From assembly GCA_016290995.1 (NCBI GenBank), contig JAEEVR010000021.1, forward strand, positions 1-43,645: a stretch of 43,645 bases of DNA. The letters run 5' to 3'. Position numbers and translations under genes: made by a program. Origin of the DNA: Treponema sp. (GTDB taxonomy: Bacteria; Spirochaetota; Spirochaetia; Treponematales; Treponemataceae). A model generated the notes under the pieces. It saw only the letters and a list, made by a program, of their open reading frames with translations, was not told where the DNA came from and searched no databases. Each line of letters starts with the position of its first letter. The first letter of the stretch is position 1. Positions 32,500 through 39,332 of the stretch are shown here, piece after piece.

Positions 32500-33492
32500 T
32501 TACGGAAGCGGTGTCAATTCCAAAATCTTTTCTATAATGTCGTCGGCGCTGACGTTTGACGCGGCCGCTTCGTAAGACAAAACCAAACGGTGGCGCAAGA
32601 CGTTCTTTGCCACGGCCTTGATGTCGTCGGGCAATACAAAAGAGCGGCCGCTGAACAAGGCCTGGACTTTGGCGCACTGAAGCAAGGCGATTCCCGCGCG
32701 CGGCGAGGCGCCGTAGTCGATGTACTTTGAGATGTCGTCTTTCCCGGCCGACATTGAATTTGCCGGGCGGGTTACGTTCACGATAGAAACGATGTACTCA
32801 ACGATTTTTTCGTCGCAAACGATGCGCTCCAAAAGCGTTCTGCACTTGCGCAAGATTTGCTGGCTGAATACTTGGTTTACGGGAACCGTTATCGCGTTTC
32901 CGCAAGTTTTTACGATTTCGATTTCTTCCGAGGCTGTGGGGTAGGGAACGACAATCTTCATCAAAAAGCGGTCCAATTCCGCTTCGGGCAAATTGTAGGT
33001 TCCTTCCTGCTCGATCGGGTTTTGGGTGGCCAAAACAAAGAAGGGGTCGGGCAGCTTGTATGTAGTTTCGCCGATAGTCACTTGGCGCTCGGCCATAGAT
33101 TCAAGCAAGGCGCTCTGGACTTTTGCCGGGGCGCGGTTGATTTCGTCGGCGAACACTACGTTTGTGAACACCGGTCCCTTGTGGACGCTAAAGCGGCCGG
33201 AATTTTGCTCGTACATCAAAGTGCCGGTAAGGTCGGCCGGAAGCAAGTCTGGGGTAAACTGAATGCGCTTGAAGTCCAAGCCGCTAAGCTCGGCGAAAGT
33301 TCGAACGGCCAAGGTTTTGGCAAGGCCCGGAACGCCTTCCAGCAATATGTGGCCGCCGGCGACCATAGCGGTCAAAATTCCGTCGATTACTTGGCCTTGT
33401 CCAACCAAGCGCTTGGCGGCTTCGGCGCGGCATTTTTCGGCGATTTCGCGGCATTCCTTTAAGTCTTCTTCGTTGATTTCAGCTTTTTCCAT
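32500..33492 (-). CDS. moxR: MoxR-type AAA+ ATPase
   Basis: A 330-residue MoxR. Walker A is GVPGLAKT (about 53-60), Walker B VVFADEIN (about 112-119), sensor 1 VLATQNPIEQEGTYNLPEAELDRF, and the C-terminal lid has YGASPRAGIALLQCAKV. MoxR ATPases act as chaperones that mature VWA-protein complexes, here the BatA and BatB/C products downstream. The gene heads a minus-strand block of at least six tightly coupled genes. GGAG lies 7 nt before the ATG. A 16-bp palindrome in the divergent intergenic region is a possible operator. Confidence 0.94.
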   Translation of the reverse strand: MEKAEINEEDLKECREIAEKCRAEAAKRLVGQGQVIDGILTAMVAGGHILLEGVPGLAKTLAVRTFAELSGLDFKRIQFTPDLLPADLTGTLMYEQNSGRFSVHKGPVFTNVVFADEINRAPAKVQSALLESMAERQVTIGETTYKLPDPFFVLATQNPIEQEGTYNLPEAELDRFLMKIVVPYPTASEEIEIVKTCGNAITVPVNQVFSQQILRKCRTLLERIVCDEKIVEYIVSIVNVTRPANSMSAGKDDISKYIDYGASPRAGIALLQCAKVQALFSGRSFVLPDDIKAVAKNVLRHRLVLSYEAAASNVSADDIIEKILELTPLP

Positions 33493-33521
33493 AAATTAAC
33501 TCCAATTTTTATATACTGAAA

Positions 33522-33537
33522 ATGAATATTTATTCAT
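33522..33537. promoter_or_regulatory. 16-bp palindrome, possible operator between moxR and the aminotransferase
   Basis: ATGAATA-TT-TATTCAT, with perfect 7-bp arms, lies in the 102-bp divergent region, 30 nt upstream of moxR. TATATA on the minus strand (33515-33510) just downstream could be the moxR -10. Confidence 0.4.
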
Positions 33538-33556
33538 ACTTTTTGCATACTTATTC

Positions 33557-33594
33557 TTGACATTTATGCCTTGTTTAGCGTATTATATCATATC
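33557..33594 (+). promoter_or_regulatory. Consensus promoter of the aminotransferase gene, probably leaderless
   Basis: A perfect TTGACA (33557-33562), an 18-nt spacer, TATTAT (33581-33586), then 8 nt to the ATG at 33595. There is no Shine-Dalgarno. A TTG at 33571 could open the frame earlier but lies inside the promoter spacer. Confidence 0.75.
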
Positions 33595-34890
33595 ATGTTG
33601 AACCCTTTAGCACAAGAACTAAACGACATTTTAAAGGACACTTGCGCGTCTTTTTTGTTTTCTGATTTTGGCGAACGGATTTACTTTCCGAACGGAATTA
33701 TAGCCCAAAGCGGCGAGGCCAAGAAGTTTGGCTATGCCGCCAACGGAACGATCGGAACAACAATCATCGACGGAAAGCCCGCGATGCTAAACGCGATTCA
33801 CAGGCACGTTCCGGAATTTTCCAGCGCCTCTTTGGTCGGCTACGCTCCCACAGCCGGAAACCCCGACTTGCGCGAGGCTTGGCGCCAAGACATGATAAGG
33901 AAGAATCCGTCGCTTGAGGACAAGGATTTTTCACAGCCGGTGCTTGTGCCCGGTTTGACAGCCGGCATTTCTTACGTTGCCGACCTCTTTTTTGATTCAA
34001 CAAAGCCTCTTTTGGCCGCGGATCCCAGTTGGGACAATTACGCCTTGATCGCTGAGGCGCGCCGCAACGCTCCCTTTCACCAGTTTAAGATGTTCTCTGA
34101 CGGAAAGTTTGACTTTGCCTCTTTGGAAAGCGCCCTTAGAAAGGAGTGCGAGGCCAACGGCAGCGCCCGTCTTTTGCTCAACTTTCCGCAAAACCCGTCA
34201 GGCTACTCTCCGACCCGCGAAGAAGCCAAAAAGATCGTCGCCCTTTTAAAGGAGCTTGCCGAAAGCGGAAATAAAATCCTTGCCATAAGCGACGACGCCT
34301 ACTTTGGATTGAACTACGAGGACGCCATCGAGCCCCAATCGCTTTTTGCCTACACTTGCGACTTGCACCCGAACATTCTTGCCGTAAAGATCGACGGTCC
34401 CACAAAGGAAGACTTTGTATGGGGCTTTAGAGCCGGCTTTGTCACATTTGGCTGCAAGGGCTTCACTAAGGAGCAATACCAGGCTTTGGTCACAAAGTTG
34501 ATGGGAACGATCCGCTCCTCAGTAAGCTGTTCTTCGACTCCGCCCCAGTCCTTCTTGCTTAGGGCCATGACGGACGAGTCCGAGGAATTTGAGACCGAAA
34601 AGTTGGAGTACCGCGCCGTTCTAGAAGACCGCTACGCCAAGGTTCGCGCCTTTGTGAACAGCCATTCTTCAAAGGTTGTTGAGCCGCTCCCCTTTAACTC
34701 AGGCTACTTTATGAGCTTTGACGTTAAGGGCAAGGACGCGGAGGAATTGCGCAAAAAGCTTTTGCATGACTACGGCATCGGAACCGTTTCAATCAACAGC
34801 CACACTTTGCGCGTTGCCTTTAGCTCTTTGGAAGCGGAACAAATCGACGAAGTTTATGCGACAATCTACAAAGCTGCGGATGAAATGTAA
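33595..34890 (+). CDS. PLP-dependent aminotransferase, fold type I (class I/II)
   Basis: A 431-residue enzyme. The class I/II fold is seen in YAPTAGNPDLREAWRQ (cofactor-binding N-terminal region), LLLNFPQNPSGYSPTREEA (the conserved NPxG loop), AISDDAYFGLNYE (Asp and Tyr contacting PLP) and AVKIDGPTKEDFVWGFRAGF, which should hold the Schiff-base lysine and the following Arg. The best-known family members move amino groups between amino acids and 2-oxo acids; the substrate here is not evident. The start follows a consensus promoter. The stop overlaps a binding lipoprotein gene by 11 nt, an unusual partner for an aminotransferase. Confidence 0.88.
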   Translation: MLNPLAQELNDILKDTCASFLFSDFGERIYFPNGIIAQSGEAKKFGYAANGTIGTTIIDGKPAMLNAIHRHVPEFSSASLVGYAPTAGNPDLREAWRQDMIRKNPSLEDKDFSQPVLVPGLTAGISYVADLFFDSTKPLLAADPSWDNYALIAEARRNAPFHQFKMFSDGKFDFASLESALRKECEANGSARLLLNFPQNPSGYSPTREEAKKIVALLKELAESGNKILAISDDAYFGLNYEDAIEPQSLFAYTCDLHPNILAVKIDGPTKEDFVWGFRAGFVTFGCKGFTKEQYQALVTKLMGTIRSSVSCSSTPPQSFLLRAMTDESEEFETEKLEYRAVLEDRYAKVRAFVNSHSSKVVEPLPFNSGYFMSFDVKGKDAEELRKKLLHDYGIGTVSINSHTLRVAFSSLEAEQIDEVYATIYKAADEM

Positions 34891-36124
34891 AATAGCCCTT
34901 GTTGCGGCTTTAAGCTTTCTCTTTTTTTCTTGCGCCAAAAAACAAGACCGCTTGGTCTTGTGGACAAACAGCGTAGACTTTGTTTCGTACGCGGAGCTTT
35001 TTAACGCCAGCCAAGACAAGATAAGGATTGTTCCCTACTATTACGACGCTCCTGTAAACAAGCTGCTTTTGGCAAACAAGGCCGCGCGGCCTGACATTTT
35101 GGCCGGAAGCTTTTTGCAGGCCGGAATGGAAAAGAAGCTTTTCGCCAACTTAAATTCCTTGTTCAATAAAAGCTTAAAAAAAGACGACTTTTACGAACCT
35201 CTTTTGACCGCCTGCAGCCAATCCGAAAAGCAATACTTGATTCCCGTAAGCTACAACTTGCCGGCCCTTGTTTTTTATTCCGGCAATTACGAAAGCCTTT
35301 TGGGCGCCTCGATGCTTTCGTTTGATTCGATTAAGGAAATTTCAAAAAAATACAACGCAAAGAACCGCGCCGGCGTTTACACTTCGATGGGCTTTGGCCC
35401 CTTGTGGTCCAACGACTTTTTGTACTTGATTTTTAAGGACAAGGGCGTTTTCTTTAAGACTGATCCGCAGACAATCACGTATACGGAAAATATGTTTGAA
35501 AAGAGCGTTGAGTATGTTTTGGATTGGGTCAACGAAATCAACGAGGGCGTAAAAAACGAAGAGGATTTTGCCTTTAAGTATTTGTACATGCCTTTTTACA
35601 ACCAAGTAAAAAACGGCCGCTGCCTCTTTTCTTTCGCCTCAAGCCGGGACATCTTGTCTTTGTCAAACGACGAAATTAGGGACTTGGACTTTAGGTGGAT
35701 ATGCAACGACGGAAAGATCCAAATCGAAGACGACTTTGTCAGCGCGGGAATATATTCAAAAAGCAAAAGAAAAGCCGACGCAAAAAAATTCTTGATTTGG
35801 CTTTTGAACGAAAAATCGCAAAGAAAGATTCTTGAAAGAAAGTTCAAGATGAATTTGGAAACCGACTCCTTTGGAATCGCAGGCGGCTTTTCGTCGCTCA
35901 AAAACTCAACCGAAAAGATTTTCCCATTATACTATCGCGTGATGATTTCAAACACGCCCGTTGCCGAACGCTTAAGCGCTCCTCAAGTATTCCCCGCCAA
36001 TTGGGAAAGAATCAAAAAGCAAGTCGTGGAGCCGTACATTATGGCTTCTTGCGCGGGCGACGATTCAAAAAAGAAAAGCATAAACGAACGCTACGAGGAT
36101 TTCTTGGCTTCAGAAGTAAAGTAG
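34880..36124 (+). CDS. Extracellular solute-binding lipoprotein (family 1-like)
   Basis: A 414-residue protein. The signal peptide MKCKIALVAALSFLFFSC ends in a relaxed spirochaetal lipobox (LFFSC, lipidated Cys about 18). The mature part resembles ABC sugar-binding proteins of family 1: LVLWTNSVDFVSYAELFNASQ, IVPYYYDAPVNKLLLA, DILAGSFLQAGMEKKLFANL, VSYNLPALVFYSG and FLIWLLNEKSQRKIL. No permease or ATPase is adjacent. The ATG at 34880 lies 11 nt inside the aminotransferase gene; longer versions of the frame would run through that gene and lack a signal peptide. Confidence 0.85.
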   Translation: MKCKIALVAALSFLFFSCAKKQDRLVLWTNSVDFVSYAELFNASQDKIRIVPYYYDAPVNKLLLANKAARPDILAGSFLQAGMEKKLFANLNSLFNKSLKKDDFYEPLLTACSQSEKQYLIPVSYNLPALVFYSGNYESLLGASMLSFDSIKEISKKYNAKNRAGVYTSMGFGPLWSNDFLYLIFKDKGVFFKTDPQTITYTENMFEKSVEYVLDWVNEINEGVKNEEDFAFKYLYMPFYNQVKNGRCLFSFASSRDILSLSNDEIRDLDFRWICNDGKIQIEDDFVSAGIYSKSKRKADAKKFLIWLLNEKSQRKILERKFKMNLETDSFGIAGGFSSLKNSTEKIFPLYYRVMISNTPVAERLSAPQVFPANWERIKKQVVEPYIMASCAGDDSKKKSINERYEDFLASEVK

Positions 36125-36143
36125 GCTAGCGGCGAGCGCTAGC
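36125..36143. other. Short perfect hairpin between convergent genes
   Basis: GCTAGCG (36125-36131), loop GCGAG, CGCTAGC (36137-36143). It fills the 22-bp gap between two convergent genes but has no T-run, so it is at most a pause or 3'-end stabilising structure. Confidence 0.4.
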
Positions 36144-36146
36144 GGA

Positions 36147-36533
36147 TTAGGCGTTGACCGAAAAGAGGCTTCCGGCTTGGGGCATCGCTCCGCTAAGCAT
36201 AAACTGGGTTTGGCTGGCTTGGACGCTTTGGGCGATTTGCTTTTGGTAGTTTTGAATCAAGGCGTCGGCCTGGGCTTCTGTGATGTGAACAGTCTTTTTG
36301 GGCGTGTTTTGAACGCCCTTTATTCTGCTAAGATTTTCGATCATAGCGTTTAAGATTTGAATCTTTGAAATTGAAACTCCGCTCTGTCCCTTGGGAGCCG
36401 CGATTCCTGAGATGTGGTTGAATTGAGCGTAAATTACAGCCGAGGGGCTTACGGGAACAAAAAGCTTTCCGCTGGCTCCGCTTGAAGAAATATGGTAGCT
36501 GTATGGGTTCAAATTTGTAATATTTGAAATCAT
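36147..36533 (-). CDS. Uncharacterised 128-residue protein under sigma-28 control
   Basis: A 128-residue protein that I do not recognise. It has no signal peptide or membrane helix. The N-terminal half is Ser/Gly/Tyr-rich (NPYSYHISSSGASGKLFVPVSPSA), the middle has a helix (SKIQILNAMIENLSRIKG), a basic KKTVHITEAQADALIQNYQKQIAQSVQASQ helix follows, and the end is Met/Ala/Gly-rich. Its sigma-28 promoter (36554-36580) has GGAG 8 nt before the ATG and gives a leader of under 20 nt. The likeliest role is a late flagellar component, filament-associated protein or regulator, which rests on the promoter alone. Confidence 0.8.
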   Translation of the reverse strand: MISNITNLNPYSYHISSSGASGKLFVPVSPSAVIYAQFNHISGIAAPKGQSGVSISKIQILNAMIENLSRIKGVQNTPKKTVHITEAQADALIQNYQKQIAQSVQASQTQFMLSGAMPQAGSLFSVNA

Positions 36534-36553
36534 CTTTTTACACTCCGTTTTTA

Positions 36554-36580
36554 TTATCGGAGCGTAAAAAAAAATGTTTA
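36554..36580 (-). promoter_or_regulatory. Sigma-28 promoter of the 36147-36533 gene
   Basis: On the minus strand, TAAA (36580-36577), exactly 15 nt, then TCCGATAA (36561-36554). This matches 11 of 12 sigma-28 consensus positions, as good as the fliS promoter. It sits immediately downstream of the intrinsic terminator of the candidate RNA gene. Confidence 0.88.
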
Positions 36581-36584
36581 GCGC

Positions 36585-36613
36585 AAAAAAAAGGCTCGAG
36601 CTTGTCGAGCCTT
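36585..36613 (-). terminator. Intrinsic terminator of a minus-strand RNA
   Basis: Arms AAGGCTCGA (36591-36599) and TCGAGCCTT (36605-36613), loop of 5 nt. Read on the minus strand, the stem is followed by eight T (36592-36585). No CDS longer than the 16-codon ORF ends in front of it, which is why I propose an RNA gene. Confidence 0.88.
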
Positions 36614-36692
36614 ATATGTTCTTCTATTGCCTACGCTGTAAGAACAGCGGAAGAACTTATTAGTTTCTGCGAAAAGCCGCAGACGCTTTTGT

Positions 36693-36743
36693 CTACTGAT
36701 TTATAGCCCCAGCAAGGCTAGCTCTCTTTGTCGGAAATTGCAT
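36693..36743 (-). CDS. 16-codon ORF inside the candidate RNA
   Basis: ATG at 36743-36741, stop TAG at 36695-36693, encoding MQFPTKRASLAGAINQ. A full AGGAGG (36753-36748) lies 4 nt upstream, the best ribosome site in its neighbourhood. The peptide is basic and not hydrophobic, so it does not look like a type I toxin. It may be a leader peptide whose translation affects the hairpins downstream, or a dual-function RNA; either is inference. Confidence 0.45.
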   Translation of the reverse strand: MQFPTKRASLAGAINQ

Positions 36744-36800
36744 AACGCCTCCTGTCGCGCGGGTGGTTAAAGTCCTCATCTCTTTCCTGCCCACGATTTA

Positions 36801-36828
36801 ATGATAGCATGGATTGGCAATAATGCAA
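36801..36828 (-). promoter_or_regulatory. Promoter of the candidate small RNA
   Basis: On the minus strand, TTGCAT (36828-36823), a 16-nt spacer, TATCAT (36806-36801); each box matches 4-5 of 6 consensus positions. Upstream (36830-36900) is a run of A/T tracts that may include a weak terminator of the phosphodiesterase-fold gene (AATCG 36875-36871 with CGATT 36849-36845, then T-rich). Confidence 0.5.
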
Positions 36829-36919
36829 GTTTTTTTTGCAAAAAAATCGACTTTTTTTGTCTCTTTTTGACGATTGTTGAAAATTTCAAGCAAGCCCGCG
36901 CCGCAAAGCCCGCGCGAGC

Positions 36920-37963
36920 CTAAAAACTCACGCGGCAGGCGATGGGAAGGTGGTCCGACCAACCGTTCAGCGAATAAAGCCTAAAAGTCTTGGGCCTGCC
37001 GTCTTCGTAGGACCATTCGCCGGTTTGCGGGGCAAAGTCTTCAAGCGTTAAATTTCCGCTCGTAAAAAAATGGTCGATTCGTTCCCATTTGTCGCGAAAA
37101 TTATAGCTTCCGATTTGGCCCGAAAAGTCTAGCCACGGCGAATAGACCAAGGCGTTTTTTCCGTAAAAGGGGCAAAAAAGCGCCACGTTTGCAAGGCCGC
37201 TTTCCGCGCCGCCATCAACGTCGCCGTCTTGAACGAGGCTAAACTCGCTGATGTCTTGGTTAAAGTCGCCCGCGCAAATTATCGGAATGCCCTCGCATTC
37301 TTCTTTTGCCTCGATTATTTTTTGCGCCAAAAGGCTTTCTTGCCAGCGCCTCCAAATCTCCGAATCTTTGCCGCCCGCGTTTCCGCCGCCCTTGGACTTC
37401 CAGTGGTTTACAAAAAGCTTAAGGCGTTTTGGCGCAAGGAGGTCCACTTCTATAAGCGGCCTCATTGACGGCGCTTGGCTTTGTTCGGCCTGGATGTCCA
37501 GCGAGTGGACTTTTAGGCCTTGCAAGGGCAGGCGGGAAAGAACCGCGCAGCCGATTGAGGACTTTTCCTTTTTGGCAAAGCAGGCGTAGCGGTAGACTTT
37601 TTGCGGGTTCCAATTGTTTCCGGCCAGAGCGTTTGAAATGTCGTAGACGATTCCAAGGTTTTCGATTTCTTCCAACACGACAAGGTCGCCGTCCAATTGG
37701 TCGATCGCCTTGCAGAGTTTTTGCAAGCGGTCTTTGTAAGCCTCTTGGTTCCATCTTTTGGACTTGATGAAGCTTGAGTACTCGATGCCGTCATTGTTGC
37801 CGTCAAAAAAAGTCTGGGCGTTCCAATTGACGATTTTTAGCGAATGCCTTTCTTTTTTTAGCGCGGAACATGAGAAAAAGATTGGCGCCGACAAAATGGC
37901 CGCCGCGAAAATCGCAAGGCCAAGACATAGCGGGCGAGCCGCCTTTTTTTTGTAAAAATTCAT
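36920..37963 (-). CDS. Secreted endonuclease/exonuclease/phosphatase-fold lipoprotein
   Basis: A 347-residue protein with an N-terminal signal ending in a relaxed lipobox (IFFSC, Cys about 32), followed by an EEP (DNase I/sphingomyelinase) fold. Active-site blocks are present in order: IVNWNAQTFFD, LVVLEEIEN (catalytic Glu), LFVNHWKSK (His), ICAGDFNQD and, at the end, NGWSDHLPIACRV (Asp-His pair). Members hydrolyse nucleic acid or phospholipid phosphodiesters, so an extracytoplasmic nuclease that scavenges nucleotides or a phospholipase is plausible. GAGGTG lies 5 nt before the ATG. The gene is monocistronic and diverges from purH. Confidence 0.88.
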   Translation of the reverse strand: MNFYKKKAARPLCLGLAIFAAAILSAPIFFSCSALKKERHSLKIVNWNAQTFFDGNNDGIEYSSFIKSKRWNQEAYKDRLQKLCKAIDQLDGDLVVLEEIENLGIVYDISNALAGNNWNPQKVYRYACFAKKEKSSIGCAVLSRLPLQGLKVHSLDIQAEQSQAPSMRPLIEVDLLAPKRLKLFVNHWKSKGGGNAGGKDSEIWRRWQESLLAQKIIEAKEECEGIPIICAGDFNQDISEFSLVQDGDVDGGAESGLANVALFCPFYGKNALVYSPWLDFSGQIGSYNFRDKWERIDHFFTSGNLTLEDFAPQTGEWSYEDGRPKTFRLYSLNGWSDHLPIACRVSF

Positions 37964-38033
37964 TTTTCACCTCATATATAAGATATGAATTTTTTTCAAG
38001 AATTTCGCGCAAATTTCAAAAAAAAATGGATAA

Positions 38034-38069
38034 TTGACCGCGGCGGCGTTTTGCGGTAAACTGTTCTAT
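38034..38069 (+). promoter_or_regulatory. Promoter of purH, probably leaderless
   Basis: TTGACC (38034-38039), a 17-nt spacer, TAAACT (38057-38062), then GTTCTAT and the ATG at 38070. There is no ribosome-binding site. Confidence 0.72.
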
Positions 38070-39242
38070 ATGAAAGAACTTGAACTAAAATATGGATGCA
38101 ATCCAAACCAAAAGCCCGCCAGGGTTTACGTTGAGTCAGGCGACTTGCCTATAACAGTTGTAAACGGCCGACCAGGCTACATCAATTTGCTTGACGCGTT
38201 GAACGGTTGGCAGCTTGTAAAAGAATTAAAGGAAGCCACAGGCCTTCCCGCCGCCGCCTCGTTCAAGCATGTTTCTCCGGCAGGAGCCGCGGTTGGCGTT
38301 CCCCTTAGCGACACCCTTAAAAAGATTTACTTTACCGACGACGTTGAGCTTACTCCTTTGGCTTCGGCCTACGCTCGCGCCCGCGGCGCCGACAGAATGT
38401 CAAGTTTTGGCGACTTTATTTCGCTTAGCGACAAGTGCGACAAGGCGACGGCGCTTTTGGTAAAGAAAGAAGTTTCGGACGGAATCATCGCTCCCGGCTA
38501 TGACGACGACGCTTTGGAAATCCTTAAGGCCAAGAAAAACGGCGGATATTGCGTGATCCAAATCAATCCTGATTACGTTCCGCCGGAGTTGGAGCGCAAG
38601 CAAGTTTTTGGCGTGACCTTTGAACAGGGCCACAACTTTATCAAGCTTGACGAAGCCTGTTTGCAGAACGTCGTCACAAAGAAAAAGGATTTTAGCGCGG
38701 AACAAAAGCGCGACTTGATAATTTCTTTGATTGTATTGAAGTACACTCAGTCCAACAGCGTTTGCTACGTAAAGGACGGACAGGCGATCGGAATCGGAGC
38801 CGGCCAGCAAAGCCGCGTTCACTGCACAAGATTGGCTGGCGACAAGGCCGACAAGTGGTGGCTTCGCCAAAGCCCAAAAGTTTTGGGACTTAAGTTCGTT
38901 CCCAACATCAAGAGAGCCGACCGCGACAACGCGATTGACGTTTACACAGGCAACGAATACATGGACGTTCTTGCCGACGGAAAGTGGGAAAAGATTTTTG
39001 CCGAAAAGCCGACGGTGTTCACCGACGCTGAAAAGGCGGAATGGATTTCAAAGAATAAAGACGTCGCCGTTGGAAGCGACGCCTTCTTCCCCTTTAGCGA
39101 CAACGTTGAGCGCGCCTACAAGAGTGGCGTGAACGTAATCGCGCAGCCCGGCGGCTCGGTCCGCGACGACGCGGTAATCGAATCCTGCGACCAACACGGA
39201 ATCGCGATGGCCTTTACCGGCATCCGCTTGTTCCACCACTAA
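38070..39242 (+). CDS. purH: Stand-alone AICAR transformylase (PurH C-terminal domain only)
   Basis: A 390-residue phosphoribosylaminoimidazolecarboxamide formyltransferase. Family motifs start at the N-terminus: ELKYGCNPNQKPARVY, GRPGYINLLDALNGWQLVKEL, SFKHVSPAGAAVG (the catalytic Lys-His pair, K66-H67), then YTQSNSVCYVKDGQAIGIGAGQQSRVHCTRLAG and SDAFFPFSDNVERAYKSGV. The IMP-cyclohydrolase (MGS-like) half of the usual 500-residue PurH is absent; the stretch upstream is promoter, so this is the true size and not a truncation. Closing the ring to IMP must depend on a separate enzyme. It uses 10-formyl-THF, linking it to folate metabolism with metF. Confidence 0.92.
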   Translation: MKELELKYGCNPNQKPARVYVESGDLPITVVNGRPGYINLLDALNGWQLVKELKEATGLPAAASFKHVSPAGAAVGVPLSDTLKKIYFTDDVELTPLASAYARARGADRMSSFGDFISLSDKCDKATALLVKKEVSDGIIAPGYDDDALEILKAKKNGGYCVIQINPDYVPPELERKQVFGVTFEQGHNFIKLDEACLQNVVTKKKDFSAEQKRDLIISLIVLKYTQSNSVCYVKDGQAIGIGAGQQSRVHCTRLAGDKADKWWLRQSPKVLGLKFVPNIKRADRDNAIDVYTGNEYMDVLADGKWEKIFAEKPTVFTDAEKAEWISKNKDVAVGSDAFFPFSDNVERAYKSGVNVIAQPGGSVRDDAVIESCDQHGIAMAFTGIRLFHH

Positions 39243-39268
39243 AAGGCGCCGCGAAAGTTCGCAAGCCT

Positions 39269-39308
39269 AAAAGAAACGGCCCGCCGTGTTCGGCGGGCCG
39301 TTTCTTTT
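39269..39308. terminator. Very strong bidirectional terminator
   Basis: Perfect 18-bp arms AAAAGAAACGGCCCGCCG (39269-39286) and its complement (39291-39308), loop TGTT. A-rich and T-rich ends let it stop purH (+) and the convergent 39333 gene (-). Confidence 0.93.
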
Positions 39309-39332
39309 GGGGTGGGCTTGTCTTGCCCGTTC

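Larger units (their letters stand above)
36585..36794 (-). ncRNA. Candidate structured small RNA or leader (about 210 nt)
   Basis: The minus strand between a promoter (TTGCAT 36828-36823, 16-nt spacer, TATCAT 36806-36801) and the terminator at 36585-36613 carries no gene of normal size. From the predicted +1 near 36794 the RNA holds a 16-codon ORF with AGGAGG, then a hairpin GTCTGCG/CGCAGAAAC region (about 36684-36664). Next comes a two-part stem in which GTTCTTC (36656-36650) pairs with GAAGAAC (36624-36618), enclosing CGCTGT/ACAGCG (36649-36644/36639-36634). It does not fit tmRNA, 6S RNA, RNase P, SRP RNA, T-box or any riboswitch I know. Confidence 0.55.

Noticed and set aside
33571..33594. 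TTG start of the aminotransferase eight codons upstream
   Set aside because: It lies between the -35 and -10 boxes, so it would be upstream of the transcription start.
34718..34879. Longer N-terminus for the binding lipoprotein
   Set aside because: It would run out of frame through the aminotransferase and hide the signal peptide and lipobox that begin at 34880.
36585..36800. tmRNA, 6S RNA, RNase P RNA, SRP RNA or T-box in the 36.6-36.8 kb gap
   Set aside because: There is no tRNA-like 3' end, no long closed rod, no RNase P core blocks, no GGAAG SRP loop and no T-box antiterminator motif. The CCACCCGCG segment only superficially resembles a T-box.
36885..36920. Direct repeat AAGCCCGCGC downstream of the phosphodiesterase-fold gene as a mobile-element end
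   Set aside because: There are only two short copies, no transposase and no target duplication.
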